From an uncultured Lachnospiraceae bacterium (GTDB lineage Bacteria; Bacillota_A; Clostridia; Lachnospirales; Lachnospiraceae), in assembly GCA_902801585.1 (NCBI GenBank), contig CADCIU010000004.1, positions 1-64,000 on the forward strand: DNA of 64,000 bases, given 5' to 3'. The translations under genes were made by a program, and so were the position numbers. The notes beneath the pieces were generated by a model. It saw nothing but the letters and a program-made list of their open reading frames with translations. It did no database searches and was not told the DNA's origin. This document shows positions 40,525 to 49,691 of the stretch, piece by piece; positions within the stretch are counted from its first letter, which is position 1; each line of letters begins with the position of its first letter.

Positions 40525-42828
40525 TTGCGAAGACCCGTATGCATTTTTGCCGTCGTGTTTGCCGCTGTCATTTGGCTGGTCATCACCCTTTTTCCCGCCC
40601 GGGACCGCCCTGATCCGAGGACCGAAGGGAGGTATGTGACGGTCACGGGAAGAGTCGAATGGACAGAGCATGCCCTGAAGAATACGGATTTTTCGGATCA
40701 GGGAAATGACAGGGAATACCTGAGAGTATCACTGGGAAAAGTCCGGATCGATGCAGGTATACCTAAAGAGCTCACTTTGCCCATGCATGGAGATGAAAAA
40801 GTGCTCTGCGAGATCCGTGAGGATCTGCCGGAACAGGAAAATGCAGCCGGGATCGGCGCTGTCGTGAGGATCCGCGGTAAATTAAAGAACTTCCGCAGTC
40901 CTTCGAATGACGGCGGGTTCGATGCCTATACATACTATACGCTGATCCGCGGATACAGGTTCTCCCTCAGCGATGCGCACATAATGGAGTATACTGATCC
41001 GGGCGGTCCTCTCAGGACACGGATCTGCAGAGCCCGGAACTTTTTCTCTTCACAGTTCGACCGGATCTATGGAGGCAGGGATGGGACTTTCGGCGGGACC
41101 TGCGCCTCCGTCATGAAAGCCATTTTCCTCGGTCAGTCGTCGCTTGCGGATCCCGAGATCAAAGAGCGTTTCAGGGACGCGGGCATTGTACACATCATAT
41201 GCATATCCGGGCTCCACATCTCAATGATCGGAACGGCTGTTCTGCGCATTCTCAGAAAAGCCGGTCTCCCGCTTCCCGTCTCCTCGGCAGCGGCTTTTGC
41301 AGTGATCCTGGTATACAGTGTCATGACAGGACTGCAGATGTCCTGTGTCCGTGCGCTGATCATGTTTGCCATGCAGATCACGGCCGGGATGATCGGGCGG
41401 ACCTATGATATGCTGACTTCCATGTCTGTTGCGGCGGTACTGCTGCTCATCGAGTGTCCTTTCTATCTTATGCACAGCGGATTTCTCTTCTCGTTCGGCG
41501 CAGTGATCGCCGCAGGAGCGGTGATGCCCCTGCTTCCGCGCATAGTAAGACCATTGGCGATCACCACCGTCACGCTGCCCGTCCAGCTGTCCTTTTACTT
41601 CACATATCCTCTCTTTTCGCCTGCCCTGAACATACTGGTGATCTTGTGGATGCCCATGGTCATGGCAGGAGGATTGATCTCAGTCATTTTATCCTCTCTT
41701 TCCTGTCTGTTCATGTCCGCAGGCGGGGGAGTTCCGGCCGGGATCCTGTACCGGGGCGCAGTTCTTACGGGTGAGATCCCTTATCGGATCATGTGGCTGT
41801 ATGACCGGCTGTGCGCTTTTGCGGAAAGGCTGCCCTTTTCCACGCTGATCCCCGGAAAGCCGCCGGCATTTGAGATTCCCCTCTATTATGCTGGACTTGT
41901 GACCGCTCTTTTGATCATCATGGGGAACCGGGGCGGACGGGTCAAAAAAGCGCTGGCAGGGAGCGCGGTCTATGCGCTGTCGCTCTGCCTGATCCTGTGC
42001 TTTCGCTTCCGGCCGCCTTTCACGTTATATCTTATGGATGTGGGACAGGGTGACGGCATATGCATTCTCACCGGTGACGAAGGGGGCAGAAAAGCTATAT
42101 TGGTGGACGGCGGAAGTTCTTCGAAGAGCAGGCTGGCGGATCAAGTGGAAGTTCCCTTTTTGCGATATCACGGGATCTCTGCAGTGGACTACTGTATCGT
42201 CACGCATGATGATACAGACCACTGCAGCGGTGTCATGGAGCTGATGAAAAAGAGCAGGGAGCCCGGCGGGATCAGAATCCGGAATCTGGCGCTGCCTTCC
42301 GTGGAGGACCGCTGCAAAGGGGAAACATATCAAAAGATTGAGAAACTGGCCGGTGAATGCGGGATCCCGGTCACATATCTTCACAGGGGCATGGTGCTTG
42401 AGAGCGGGAAACTGCATATTGAGTGCCTGCACCCGTCTAAGCGGGCACAGTATGATGATGCAAATGCGTATTCGACCGTATTATCGGTGGAATACGGGAC
42501 CTTCTCCGCACTGCTCACGGGCGACATAGAAGGCGAGGGAGAAAGCGATCTGATCCGATATCTGGGAGAAGGACGGATCGATACGGATGTACTTAAGGTC
42601 GCACATCACGGGAGCGGTACTGCCACGACGAGCCGATTCCTGCGCAAAGTGCATTTTGATGCAGCGCTCATTTCCTGCGGCGTAAGGAACCGCTACGGGC
42701 ATCCGGATCCCGGGACCTTAAAGAGGCTCAGAGATGCGGGCGCAGTGATCTATGACACCAGGACAGACGGCCAGGTCACGATCAGCACGGACGGCTGCGG
42801 AACGTATTCCGTTCGCACATTTTATTGA
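40525..42828 (+). CDS. comEC: ComEC/Rec2 DNA-uptake channel
   Basis: Polytopic channel that takes single-stranded DNA across the membrane in transformation. About 767 residues from a TTG start: GAAGGAG (40511-40517) is 7 bases away and the resulting N-terminus (MRRPVCIFAVVFAAVIWLVI) is a proper first TM. Opening the frame at 40342 would add 61 Gly/Pro-rich residues and cover a promoter. It has an N-terminal OB-like DUF4131 region, the competence domain (GICHI-like IICISGLHISMIG and several TMs), and a C-terminal metallo-beta-lactamase domain (LMDVGQGDGICI, THDDTDHCSG, LKVAHHGSGTAT). The histidine in the usual HxHxDH motif appears as HDDTDH. Confidence 0.93.
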   Translation: MRRPVCIFAVVFAAVIWLVITLFPARDRPDPRTEGRYVTVTGRVEWTEHALKNTDFSDQGNDREYLRVSLGKVRIDAGIPKELTLPMHGDEKVLCEIREDLPEQENAAGIGAVVRIRGKLKNFRSPSNDGGFDAYTYYTLIRGYRFSLSDAHIMEYTDPGGPLRTRICRARNFFSSQFDRIYGGRDGTFGGTCASVMKAIFLGQSSLADPEIKERFRDAGIVHIICISGLHISMIGTAVLRILRKAGLPLPVSSAAAFAVILVYSVMTGLQMSCVRALIMFAMQITAGMIGRTYDMLTSMSVAAVLLLIECPFYLMHSGFLFSFGAVIAAGAVMPLLPRIVRPLAITTVTLPVQLSFYFTYPLFSPALNILVILWMPMVMAGGLISVILSSLSCLFMSAGGGVPAGILYRGAVLTGEIPYRIMWLYDRLCAFAERLPFSTLIPGKPPAFEIPLYYAGLVTALLIIMGNRGGRVKKALAGSAVYALSLCLILCFRFRPPFTLYLMDVGQGDGICILTGDEGGRKAILVDGGSSSKSRLADQVEVPFLRYHGISAVDYCIVTHDDTDHCSGVMELMKKSREPGGIRIRNLALPSVEDRCKGETYQKIEKLAGECGIPVTYLHRGMVLESGKLHIECLHPSKRAQYDDANAYSTVLSVEYGTFSALLTGDIEGEGESDLIRYLGEGRIDTDVLKVAHHGSGTATTSRFLRKVHFDAALISCGVRNRYGHPDPGTLKRLRDAGAVIYDTRTDGQVTISTDGCGTYSVRTFY

Positions 42829-42884
42829 CAAATCAGTATGAATGTCATTCAATGGATTAATGAGATGAACAAAAGGTGGGGACT

Positions 42885-43973
42885 ATGGCTGCCAAAACAG
42901 TGAAGGAGGATTTTGCCTCCAGACAGAAACAACTCAATGACCAGCTCAGAAACGGGGATCTCAGAAGGGTCTACCTTCTGGGGGGAGAACAGGCATACCT
43001 GCGCCTGCAGAACAGGGATAAGCTCGTCAGGGCGCTCCTTGGCGACGGGGATGCCATGAACCTCTCGAAGTTTCACGGATCCGGCGCATCAGCGCGAGAG
43101 ATCATTGACATGGCACAGACCCTGCCGTTTTTTGCCGACCGCCGTGTGATCGTCTTGGAGAACACGGGCCTTATGAATCCCAAGTCTGTGACGAGATCTT
43201 CAGCCGGCGGTAAAACGCAGGGCGCAGTGTCCGAGGAGTCGGAGAAGATCGCGGCTTTTATTCCGGAAATCCCGGATACGACCTCCATCATCTTTGTCGA
43301 GGAGAGTGTGGATAAGAGAGGAAAGCTCTATAAAGCGGTCGCAAAGAGCAAAAAGGACGGACTCGGAGAGATCCTGGAGTGTACGACGCCTGACGAATCG
43401 GATCTGCGGTCCTGGGCGGCCGGGATCTTCAGAAAATCCGGGCTTTCGATCTCAGGAAAGACGCTGGCGCTGTTCTTGGACTACACCGGTGAAGATATGC
43501 AGAATATAGCGGGAGAGGCGGAAAAGCTCTGCTGCTATTGTCTTATGAAAAAGGAGATCAAAGATCAGGATGTGAAGGACGTCTGCAGTCCGAGGATCAG
43601 GGACCGGATCTTTGAGATGACCCAGGCGATCGCGCTCAGGGACCGGAAAAAGGCACTCGGGATCTATATGGATCTCTGTTCCCTCAGGACAGCGCCGCAA
43701 GTGATCCTGAGTCTTATGAGAAGGCAGTTCGGGCAGCTCATAAAGGTCAGGGAGCTGAGCGGGAAAATGCCGGACAGCGAGATCGCAAGACAAGTGGGCG
43801 TCCCTCCGTTCGTTGTCACCAAGAGGCTGAGGCCCGCCATGAAGATGTTCACGCAGGAAGAACTGATGGAAGCGCTGGAAGAGTGCATCGCCGCAGACAG
43901 CGATTCAAAGAGCGGCAGGATCGATGCCTCGATCGCGGCGGAGATGATCATAGTAAAGCATTCGGAACGATAG
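42885..43973 (+). CDS. holA: DNA polymerase III subunit delta
   Basis: Clamp-loader delta subunit, which opens the beta clamp. The 362-residue AAA+-like protein has the family N-terminus RRVYLLGGEQAYLRLQNRDKLV and the central IIFVEESVDKRGKLYKAV. It is naturally without a Walker A. The frame is open from a GTG at 42876, but AAAGGTGGG at 42872-42880 fits the ATG at 42885. It follows comEC, as in many Firmicutes, and abuts mutY. Confidence 0.93.
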   Translation: MAAKTVKEDFASRQKQLNDQLRNGDLRRVYLLGGEQAYLRLQNRDKLVRALLGDGDAMNLSKFHGSGASAREIIDMAQTLPFFADRRVIVLENTGLMNPKSVTRSSAGGKTQGAVSEESEKIAAFIPEIPDTTSIIFVEESVDKRGKLYKAVAKSKKDGLGEILECTTPDESDLRSWAAGIFRKSGLSISGKTLALFLDYTGEDMQNIAGEAEKLCCYCLMKKEIKDQDVKDVCSPRIRDRIFEMTQAIALRDRKKALGIYMDLCSLRTAPQVILSLMRRQFGQLIKVRELSGKMPDSEIARQVGVPPFVVTKRLRPAMKMFTQEELMEALEECIAADSDSKSGRIDASIAAEMIIVKHSER

Positions 43974-45053
43974 ATGAAACAAATGAGTGACTTCTCACGC
44001 AGACTTCTTGTCTGGTACAGTAATAACCGAAGAATCCTCCCATGGAGAGAGGATCCGTCACCTTATCATGTATGGCTGTCAGAGATCATGCTGCAGCAGA
44101 CGAGAGTGGAGGCGGTGATCCGCTATTATGAGCGATTTCTGAAGACCCTTCCCAGTGTGGAGGCACTGGCGGATGCAGATGAGGATACCTGCCTGAAGTT
44201 ATGGGAAGGCCTTGGGTATTACAGCCGCGTGCGGAACCTGCACCGCGCCTCGGCACAGGTCATGGAAATGTTCGGCGGAGAGATCCCTTCGGACCCGGCG
44301 CAGCTCAGATCTCTGCCGGGGATCGGGACTTACACAGCTGCCGCTATCTCCTCCATCGCTTTCGGAAAGCGCGTTCCCGCAGTGGACGGAAATCTGCTCC
44401 GGATCTATTCCAGGCTTCGGATGTACGAAGAAAACATCAAGTCTCCGGAAGCGCTCAGGGCAGCGACTGCCTTTTTCGAGGAAATGATGCCGGATGAGCC
44501 GCAGGGCGGAAAAGGGGATAATCTCTGCGGCAATTTTAACCAGGCACTGATGGACCTTGGGGCTATGATCTGTCTCCCGAATGCGAGACCCAAATGCGAG
44601 GAATGTCCCTTATCGGCATCGTGCAGGGTACATACTGTGAGGCGGGGCAGTGAAGACGCGCTTCCGGTCATGCCGACGCGCAGGGACAAAAAGACGGAAA
44701 AGCTTACGGTATTCTTAATTCGGAGCGGTGAAAGAACGGCGGTCTTAAAGCGGCCGTCCCGAGGTCTTCTCGCCGGGCTGTATGAGTTTCCCAATGCCCG
44801 CGGCCATCTGGACGTCGAAGAGGCGAGAGACTGGCTGAGGCAGCACTCTGTGGACCCCGTGAGGATCACTCGGCTGTGCGACAGCGAGCATGTCTTCACG
44901 CACAAGATCTGGAAAATGAAGGGTTATGAGGTGAAGACCGATCCGTTCTTTGATGAGCGGATCCCCTTCATCATGGCGGACAAGACACAGATCGCCGGTC
45001 AATATTGTATTCCTTCAGCATTTGGCGCATACCTGAAGGAGCTCGGCATTTGA
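43974..45053 (+). CDS. mutY: A/G-specific adenine DNA glycosylase
   Basis: Removes adenine opposite 8-oxoguanine. The 359-residue protein has the HhH-GPD domain (SEIMLQQTRVEAVIRYYERFL with catalytic Glu, LPGIGTYTAAAISS, and VDGNLLRI with catalytic Asp), the [4Fe-4S] loop CX7CX2CX5C (CLPNARPKCEECPLSASC), and a NUDIX-like C-terminal domain that reads 8-oxoG. It starts at the base after the holA stop. Confidence 0.95.
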   Translation: MKQMSDFSRRLLVWYSNNRRILPWREDPSPYHVWLSEIMLQQTRVEAVIRYYERFLKTLPSVEALADADEDTCLKLWEGLGYYSRVRNLHRASAQVMEMFGGEIPSDPAQLRSLPGIGTYTAAAISSIAFGKRVPAVDGNLLRIYSRLRMYEENIKSPEALRAATAFFEEMMPDEPQGGKGDNLCGNFNQALMDLGAMICLPNARPKCEECPLSASCRVHTVRRGSEDALPVMPTRRDKKTEKLTVFLIRSGERTAVLKRPSRGLLAGLYEFPNARGHLDVEEARDWLRQHSVDPVRITRLCDSEHVFTHKIWKMKGYEVKTDPFFDERIPFIMADKTQIAGQYCIPSAFGAYLKELGI

Positions 45054-45088
45054 CCGGCAGACTTTTTTGTGATATATAAGGCTGGTTA

Positions 45089-45097
45089 TGGTATAAT
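45089..45097 (+). promoter_or_regulatory. Extended -10 promoter of the polysaccharide genes
   Basis: TGGTATAAT about 35 bases before the glycosyltransferase start; no strong -35. Confidence 0.55.
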
Positions 45098-45132
45098 AAT
45101 ATGCCGGTATCAGCTTGAGGAAGGAAAATTAA

Positions 45133-46185
45133 ATGAATACATCATCGGAAAAACTGTTATCAATAGCAGTTCCCTGTTATAATTCTCAGGATTATATGGA
45201 AAATTGTATAAAGTCCCTGTCAGTAGGCGGAGACGAAGTGGAGATCCTCATCGTAGATGACGGTTCCGTTGACAGGACACCCGAGATCGCAGACATGCTC
45301 CAGGACAAATTTCCCGGGATCGTGAAGGCGATCCATCAGCCCAACAAGGGACATGGAGGCGCCGTCAATACGGGACTCGAGAATGCGACAGGACTGTATT
45401 TTAAGGTAGTGGACAGTGATGACAAGGTAAAGGCGAGCGCATATAAGAGCATTCTGGACACGCTCCGCAAGTTCAGGGATACTGCGGAAGACGAGACGAT
45501 CGATCTGCTCATCAGTAATTTTGTTTACGATAAGGAAGGGGCTTCCCACCGCAAAGTCATGCACTACCGCAAGTCGCTTCCGCAGAACCGGATCTTCTCC
45601 TGGGAAGAGACCAAACGGTTCAAAAAGGGCGAGTACATCCTTATGCACTCGGTCATCTACAGGACGAAGCTCCTGAGGGAATGCGGACTGATGCTGCCGG
45701 AGCACTGTTTTTACGTGGACAACATATATGTCTTTAATCCGATGCCCTATATAAAGAACATGTATTATATGGACGTCAATTTCTACTATTATTTCATCGG
45801 AAGAGACGACCAGTCCGTCAATCAGGAGGTCATGACAAGGCGCCTGGACCAGCAGGCCAAAGTGAACAAGATCATGATCGATTACTTCTCCGAACATGTC
45901 CGCTCGGGCAAAATAGAGAGGAAGAGCCAGCTGTACAAATATATGTACAATTACCTTGAGATCATTACGACGATCACCTCCGTTCTGGCTATATGTTCAG
46001 GTGAGAAGGACAAAATGGATATCAAAGACGATGTATGGGACTACCTTTCGAGCACAGATCCCGAACTGTACAGGAAAATGAGAAAAGGGATCTTCGGAGC
46101 CGCGATCCATCTTCCGGGACCGGGCGGCAGAGCTGTTGTCAAGACCGCATACAACGTCGCGCAGAAAGTGTTCGGATTTAACTGA
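45133..46185 (+). CDS. Family 2 glycosyltransferase
   Basis: A 350-residue inverting GT-A transferase: LSIAVPCYNSQDYMENCIKSL at the N-terminus, ILIVDDGSVDRT, and the metal-binding VVDSDDKV motif near residue 97. There is no TM, so it works on the cytoplasmic side on a lipid-linked acceptor. It is followed by a priming sugar transferase and rfbC. The acceptor and donor sugars cannot be read from the sequence. AGGAAGG lies about 8 bases before the ATG. Confidence 0.93.
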   Translation: MNTSSEKLLSIAVPCYNSQDYMENCIKSLSVGGDEVEILIVDDGSVDRTPEIADMLQDKFPGIVKAIHQPNKGHGGAVNTGLENATGLYFKVVDSDDKVKASAYKSILDTLRKFRDTAEDETIDLLISNFVYDKEGASHRKVMHYRKSLPQNRIFSWEETKRFKKGEYILMHSVIYRTKLLRECGLMLPEHCFYVDNIYVFNPMPYIKNMYYMDVNFYYYFIGRDDQSVNQEVMTRRLDQQAKVNKIMIDYFSEHVRSGKIERKSQLYKYMYNYLEIITTITSVLAICSGEKDKMDIKDDVWDYLSSTDPELYRKMRKGIFGAAIHLPGPGGRAVVKTAYNVAQKVFGFN

Positions 46186-46242
46186 TATAAAACTGATATT
46201 AGCCGCAGGTCCAAGCAGGTCCGCTGCGGCAGGGAGTGTTTT

Positions 46243-47697
46243 ATGCATAAAAAAGAATTGAGGGGCTGGCTCAAGCATATAGATTTCATCGTTTTGGATG
46301 TCGTGATGCTGCAGCTCTGTTTTGTCCTGAGTTATTGGATCTGGATGGGGTTCGAGAATCCCTATTCCGTTTATCTTTACAGATATCAGGCCATTCTCCT
46401 GACCCTTTGCCAGCTTCTGGTCGTTTTGTTTACGAACAGTTACAAGAATATTCTGCGAAGATCATGGGTCGAGGAGTTCATAGCCGTGTTCCGCTTCGAG
46501 GTCAGCTTCATGCTCCTCGACATCGTGTATCTGTTCATGGTGCACCAGATCAACCTGATCTCCCGAATGTTCACGGGTATCATGGCGGTCATGTATCTGT
46601 TCGGATCCTTTTTCATAAGGCTTCTCAACAAGAAGCGCATTTTCCACTACGCAAGGACCAAGGAGGGCAGAAAAGCGCTGTGCGTTATGACTTCCGCGTC
46701 ACTTGCGGAGGAAGTGGTCAGGAACCTAATCAACAACAGCTTTCAGGATTACAGGGTCACCGGGGTCTATCTGATGGACCGCGAGTGGAACGGCGAGAAG
46801 ATCTGCGGCGTGCCCGCTTTCGGCAGTGAGACGGATATCGTCAATCAGATCCGAACGGACTGGGTCGACGAGATCCTGGTATACCAGCCGGACAATATGC
46901 CGTATCCCATGGAAATGATCGATGCGTTCATGGACATGGGCATCACGGTGCACTACTGTTTGGAAGCTCTGAACGCGCATTCAGACGGCATGCAGGAGGT
47001 CTCCAAGGTCGGATCCTACAGAGTGCTGACCAACAGCCTCAAGATCGTTTCGACCAAACAGATCGTCTATAAGAGGATCATGGATATCATCGGCGGTATC
47101 ATAGGCTGTCTGTTCACGGCGATCATCTTTATCTTTATCGCGCCGGCCATCTATATCCAGTCGCCGGGCCCTATATTTTTCAAGCAAAAGAGGATAGGGC
47201 AGAACGGCAAGCAGTTCTACATGTATAAATTCAGAAGCATGTACATGGACGCCGAAGAGCGCAAAAAGGCGCTGATGGAGCAGAACAAGATCTCCGACGG
47301 CATGATGTTCAAGATGGACGATGACCCGCGCATCATCGGTTCCGAGAAAAAGGACAAGAAGGGAAGGCCTGCGGGAATCGGAAACTTCATCAGGAGGACA
47401 TCCCTTGACGAGTTCCCTCAGTTCTTCAACGTGCTCAAAGGAGAGATGTCGCTGGTGGGCACAAGACCTCCGACGCTGGATGAGTGGGAGAAGTATGATC
47501 TTCACCACAGGGTCCGCATGAGTATAAAGCCCGGTATCACCGGACTCTGGCAGATCAGCGGACGCAGTGATATCACCGATTTCGAGGAAGTCGTGCGCCT
47601 GGACCGCGAGTATATCCAGAACTGGAGCATATGGCTGGATCTGAAGATCCTGTTTAAGACCGTCGGCGTCGTGCTCAGGCACGAGGGGGCGGAGTGA
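46243..47697 (+). CDS. Polyprenyl-phosphate sugar phosphotransferase (priming enzyme)
   Basis: A 484-residue WbaP/CpsE-type protein. Four or five TMs lie in the first 135 residues, then comes a CoA-binding-like middle domain, and from residue about 275 the catalytic bacterial sugar transferase domain: KRIMDIIGGIIGCLF, SPGPIFFKQKRIGQNG, FRSMYMDAE, RRTSLDEFPQFFNVLKGEMSLVGTRPP and KPGITGLWQISGRS. It starts a repeat unit by moving a sugar-1-phosphate to undecaprenyl phosphate. Confidence 0.95.
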   Translation: MHKKELRGWLKHIDFIVLDVVMLQLCFVLSYWIWMGFENPYSVYLYRYQAILLTLCQLLVVLFTNSYKNILRRSWVEEFIAVFRFEVSFMLLDIVYLFMVHQINLISRMFTGIMAVMYLFGSFFIRLLNKKRIFHYARTKEGRKALCVMTSASLAEEVVRNLINNSFQDYRVTGVYLMDREWNGEKICGVPAFGSETDIVNQIRTDWVDEILVYQPDNMPYPMEMIDAFMDMGITVHYCLEALNAHSDGMQEVSKVGSYRVLTNSLKIVSTKQIVYKRIMDIIGGIIGCLFTAIIFIFIAPAIYIQSPGPIFFKQKRIGQNGKQFYMYKFRSMYMDAEERKKALMEQNKISDGMMFKMDDDPRIIGSEKKDKKGRPAGIGNFIRRTSLDEFPQFFNVLKGEMSLVGTRPPTLDEWEKYDLHHRVRMSIKPGITGLWQISGRSDITDFEEVVRLDREYIQNWSIWLDLKILFKTVGVVLRHEGAE

Positions 47698-47731
47698 TCG
47701 GAGAGCAACAGACTCGGGGAGAACACAATTC

Positions 47732-48334
47732 ATGGGACAGATCAAAGTTACGAAAGCGCCGATCGAAGGACTGTATATAATTGAACCGACCAAACATGGT
47801 GACAGCCGGGGGTATTTTGTTGAGACATACAACCTGAGGGACATGCAGGAGTACGGCCTGAATATGGTCTTTGTGCAGGACAACCAGAGTATGTCGCTCA
47901 GGGGCGTCCTCAGGGGCCTTCATTTTCAGATCGATCATCCCCAGGGCAAACTGGTCAGAGTGATCCGCGGAGAAGTATTCGATGTAGCTGTCGACCTCAG
48001 AAAAGGCAGTCCGACTTTCGGTCAGTGGTTCGGCGATATTTTGTCGGAAGAGAACGGCAAACAGATGTATATTTCGGAAGGGTTCGCGCACGGTTTTCTG
48101 GTCCTGAGCGATGAAGCCGAATTCTGCTATAAAGTGACCGATTTCTATCATCCCGGAGACGAAGGCGGGATCGCATGGAATGACCCGGGGATCGGAATTG
48201 AATGGCCAGGCATCGAAGGAGAGTACACAGGAAGTGCCGATCCGGAGACTTACAGGATGAAGGACGGATCGAAGCTCATATTGAGCGATCGCGACAAGGC
48301 ATGGAAGTGCCTGGCTGATTCGAACCTGAAGTGA
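47732..48334 (+). CDS. rfbC: dTDP-4-dehydrorhamnose 3,5-epimerase
   Basis: A cupin-fold epimerase of 200 residues on the dTDP-L-rhamnose route. It has IEPTKHGDSRGYFVETYN, DNQSMSLRGVLRGLHFQ (catalytic His region), GEVFDVAVDLRKGSPTFG and YISEGFAHGFLVLSDEAEF. rfbA, rfbB and rfbD are not in the window, so the pathway must be completed elsewhere. The surface polymer made here probably contains rhamnose. Confidence 0.95.
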   Translation: MGQIKVTKAPIEGLYIIEPTKHGDSRGYFVETYNLRDMQEYGLNMVFVQDNQSMSLRGVLRGLHFQIDHPQGKLVRVIRGEVFDVAVDLRKGSPTFGQWFGDILSEENGKQMYISEGFAHGFLVLSDEAEFCYKVTDFYHPGDEGGIAWNDPGIGIEWPGIEGEYTGSADPETYRMKDGSKLILSDRDKAWKCLADSNLK

Positions 48335-48377
48335 CTTGTCCCAAGATGCGGACGCGAGAATAAAGGATGGATACGTG

Positions 48378-49379
48378 ATGAGGGGATTGATCCGGTTTAT
48401 CTTTCATTTCATAATATTGGTTCTTGTGATCGGTATCGGAGTACGATGGCTGGTCGGCCGCTCCTACAGTGATCCGGAAGTGCACTATTTTCATATTGAG
48501 GAAAAGAGCACTTCGGGAGAGGAGAACAACGGTACGGAAGGGCTGCGCTTTGCTGTTTTGTCCGATCTTTACAACTATGTATTCGAGGGCGGCAACGGCG
48601 TGATCGCGGACAGGATCTCCGACACTTCTCCGGACGCCGTATTGATCTGCGGCAACATGATCAGCTCTGATGCAGAAGACACGATGATCGTGGAGAACCT
48701 GATCAAGAGCCTCTCCCAGATCGCGCCGGTCTACTATGCGTATGGTGACCAGGAGCGCGGTTATGTGAAAAGACACAGGGAAGGCGCAGAAGAAGACCCG
48801 CTCCGGGAGGCGATCGAAAAATCCGGCGGCATCGTCTTGGATGAGGAGTTCAAAGATGCCGTGATCTACGGTGTTCCCGTCAGGATCGGCGCAGTCGCGG
48901 ACAAGGCTTATGAACTCACAAATCTTCGCGGTGAAGTGAAGAAAAAATATGAGAGCACATATGAGTTTTTGAGCAATTTCCAGGATACGGGCGACCTGAG
49001 GATCCTCATGTCCAATGACCCGGCGAATTTTATTTTCGGTGACGCCTGTGAGCAATGGGGCGTGGACATTCTGCTCTGCGGACATATCCTGGGCGGACGC
49101 GTCGTACTTCCCTATTACGGCGGCGTCTTCGGAGAGGCGCAGGGATATTTCCCGGACTATGTGCACGGTCTGTATGACAAGGGAAATGCGGCTATGCTGA
49201 TCACAAGCGGACTGAGCGCACCCAAGGAACTGATCCCCCGCTTAAATAACCCGCCCGAGATCGCGATCATAGATATCGAAGGGTTGCACAGGACCTCTGC
49301 TGTGGAAAAAGAAGAACAAAAAACCGAAGAGCAGAAAACAGAAGAGCAGAAAACAGAAGAACAGAAAAACGAAGAATAA
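48378..49379 (+). CDS. Membrane-anchored metallophosphoesterase-fold protein, metal sites altered
   Basis: A 333-residue protein with one N-terminal TM (about 4-24) and an extracellular YkuE-like phosphoesterase domain. Every metal motif departs from the family. DxH is SDLYNY, GD is CGNMI, GNHE is YGDQE, the xxH motif is MSNDP, and GHTHGG is CGHILGG. Since the fold is kept and the gene is intact, it may be a non-catalytic binding protein. The C-terminus ends in repeats of EEQKT. AAAGGATGG fits the ATG at 48378; the frame is open 14 codons further up. Confidence 0.75.
   Translation: MRGLIRFIFHFIILVLVIGIGVRWLVGRSYSDPEVHYFHIEEKSTSGEENNGTEGLRFAVLSDLYNYVFEGGNGVIADRISDTSPDAVLICGNMISSDAEDTMIVENLIKSLSQIAPVYYAYGDQERGYVKRHREGAEEDPLREAIEKSGGIVLDEEFKDAVIYGVPVRIGAVADKAYELTNLRGEVKKKYESTYEFLSNFQDTGDLRILMSNDPANFIFGDACEQWGVDILLCGHILGGRVVLPYYGGVFGEAQGYFPDYVHGLYDKGNAAMLITSGLSAPKELIPRLNNPPEIAIIDIEGLHRTSAVEKEEQKTEEQKTEEQKTEEQKNEE
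49308..49376 (+). repeat. 15-bp coding repeat (EEQKT) at the end of the phosphoesterase-fold gene
   Basis: Units of GAAGAGCAGAAAACA with few differences, translating as EEQKT about four times. The near identity suggests recent expansion. Confidence 0.85.
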
Positions 49380-49384
49380 AACAA

Positions 49385-49423
49385 GCGCGGCTGAGGGAGT
49401 TAGACCTCAGCCGCGCCGCTTTT
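49385..49423 (+). terminator. Terminator after the polysaccharide/phosphoesterase genes
   Basis: A 12-bp stem GCGCGGCTGAGG / CCTCAGCCGCGC, then CGCTTTTA. Confidence 0.85.
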
Positions 49424-49691
49424 ATGGAGAACGAATGCAGATGCATTCTGTTCGGCGATAGAATTCAAAAATACTGGAGAGTATTGATAATGATGAATAA
49501 TGATAATACTTTACAATATAAAAATAACACTCTATTCTTAACTAGAGTTTAACTATTAAAAAAAGATGAAAAAAAGATGCGAAGGATAATGAGCGATCTG
49601 TATATTCTCGGCACTTACTGTTTTGTGTATAATGTGTCTGTGATTAAGGCGCGCTCAGATTCGGAGCGATATGAGACATAGGAGGCAGACA
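49424..49691. other. AT-rich spacer with small inverted repeats and a -10 element
   Basis: No gene. It contains a 7-bp-arm palindrome (GAATGCA...TGCATTC near 49434-49450), AATACT...AGTATT near 49470, ACTCT...AGAGT near 49530-49550, and a TATAAT at 49628-49633 that could be the -10 for the BMP-like gene. The -35 is unclear. Confidence 0.4.
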
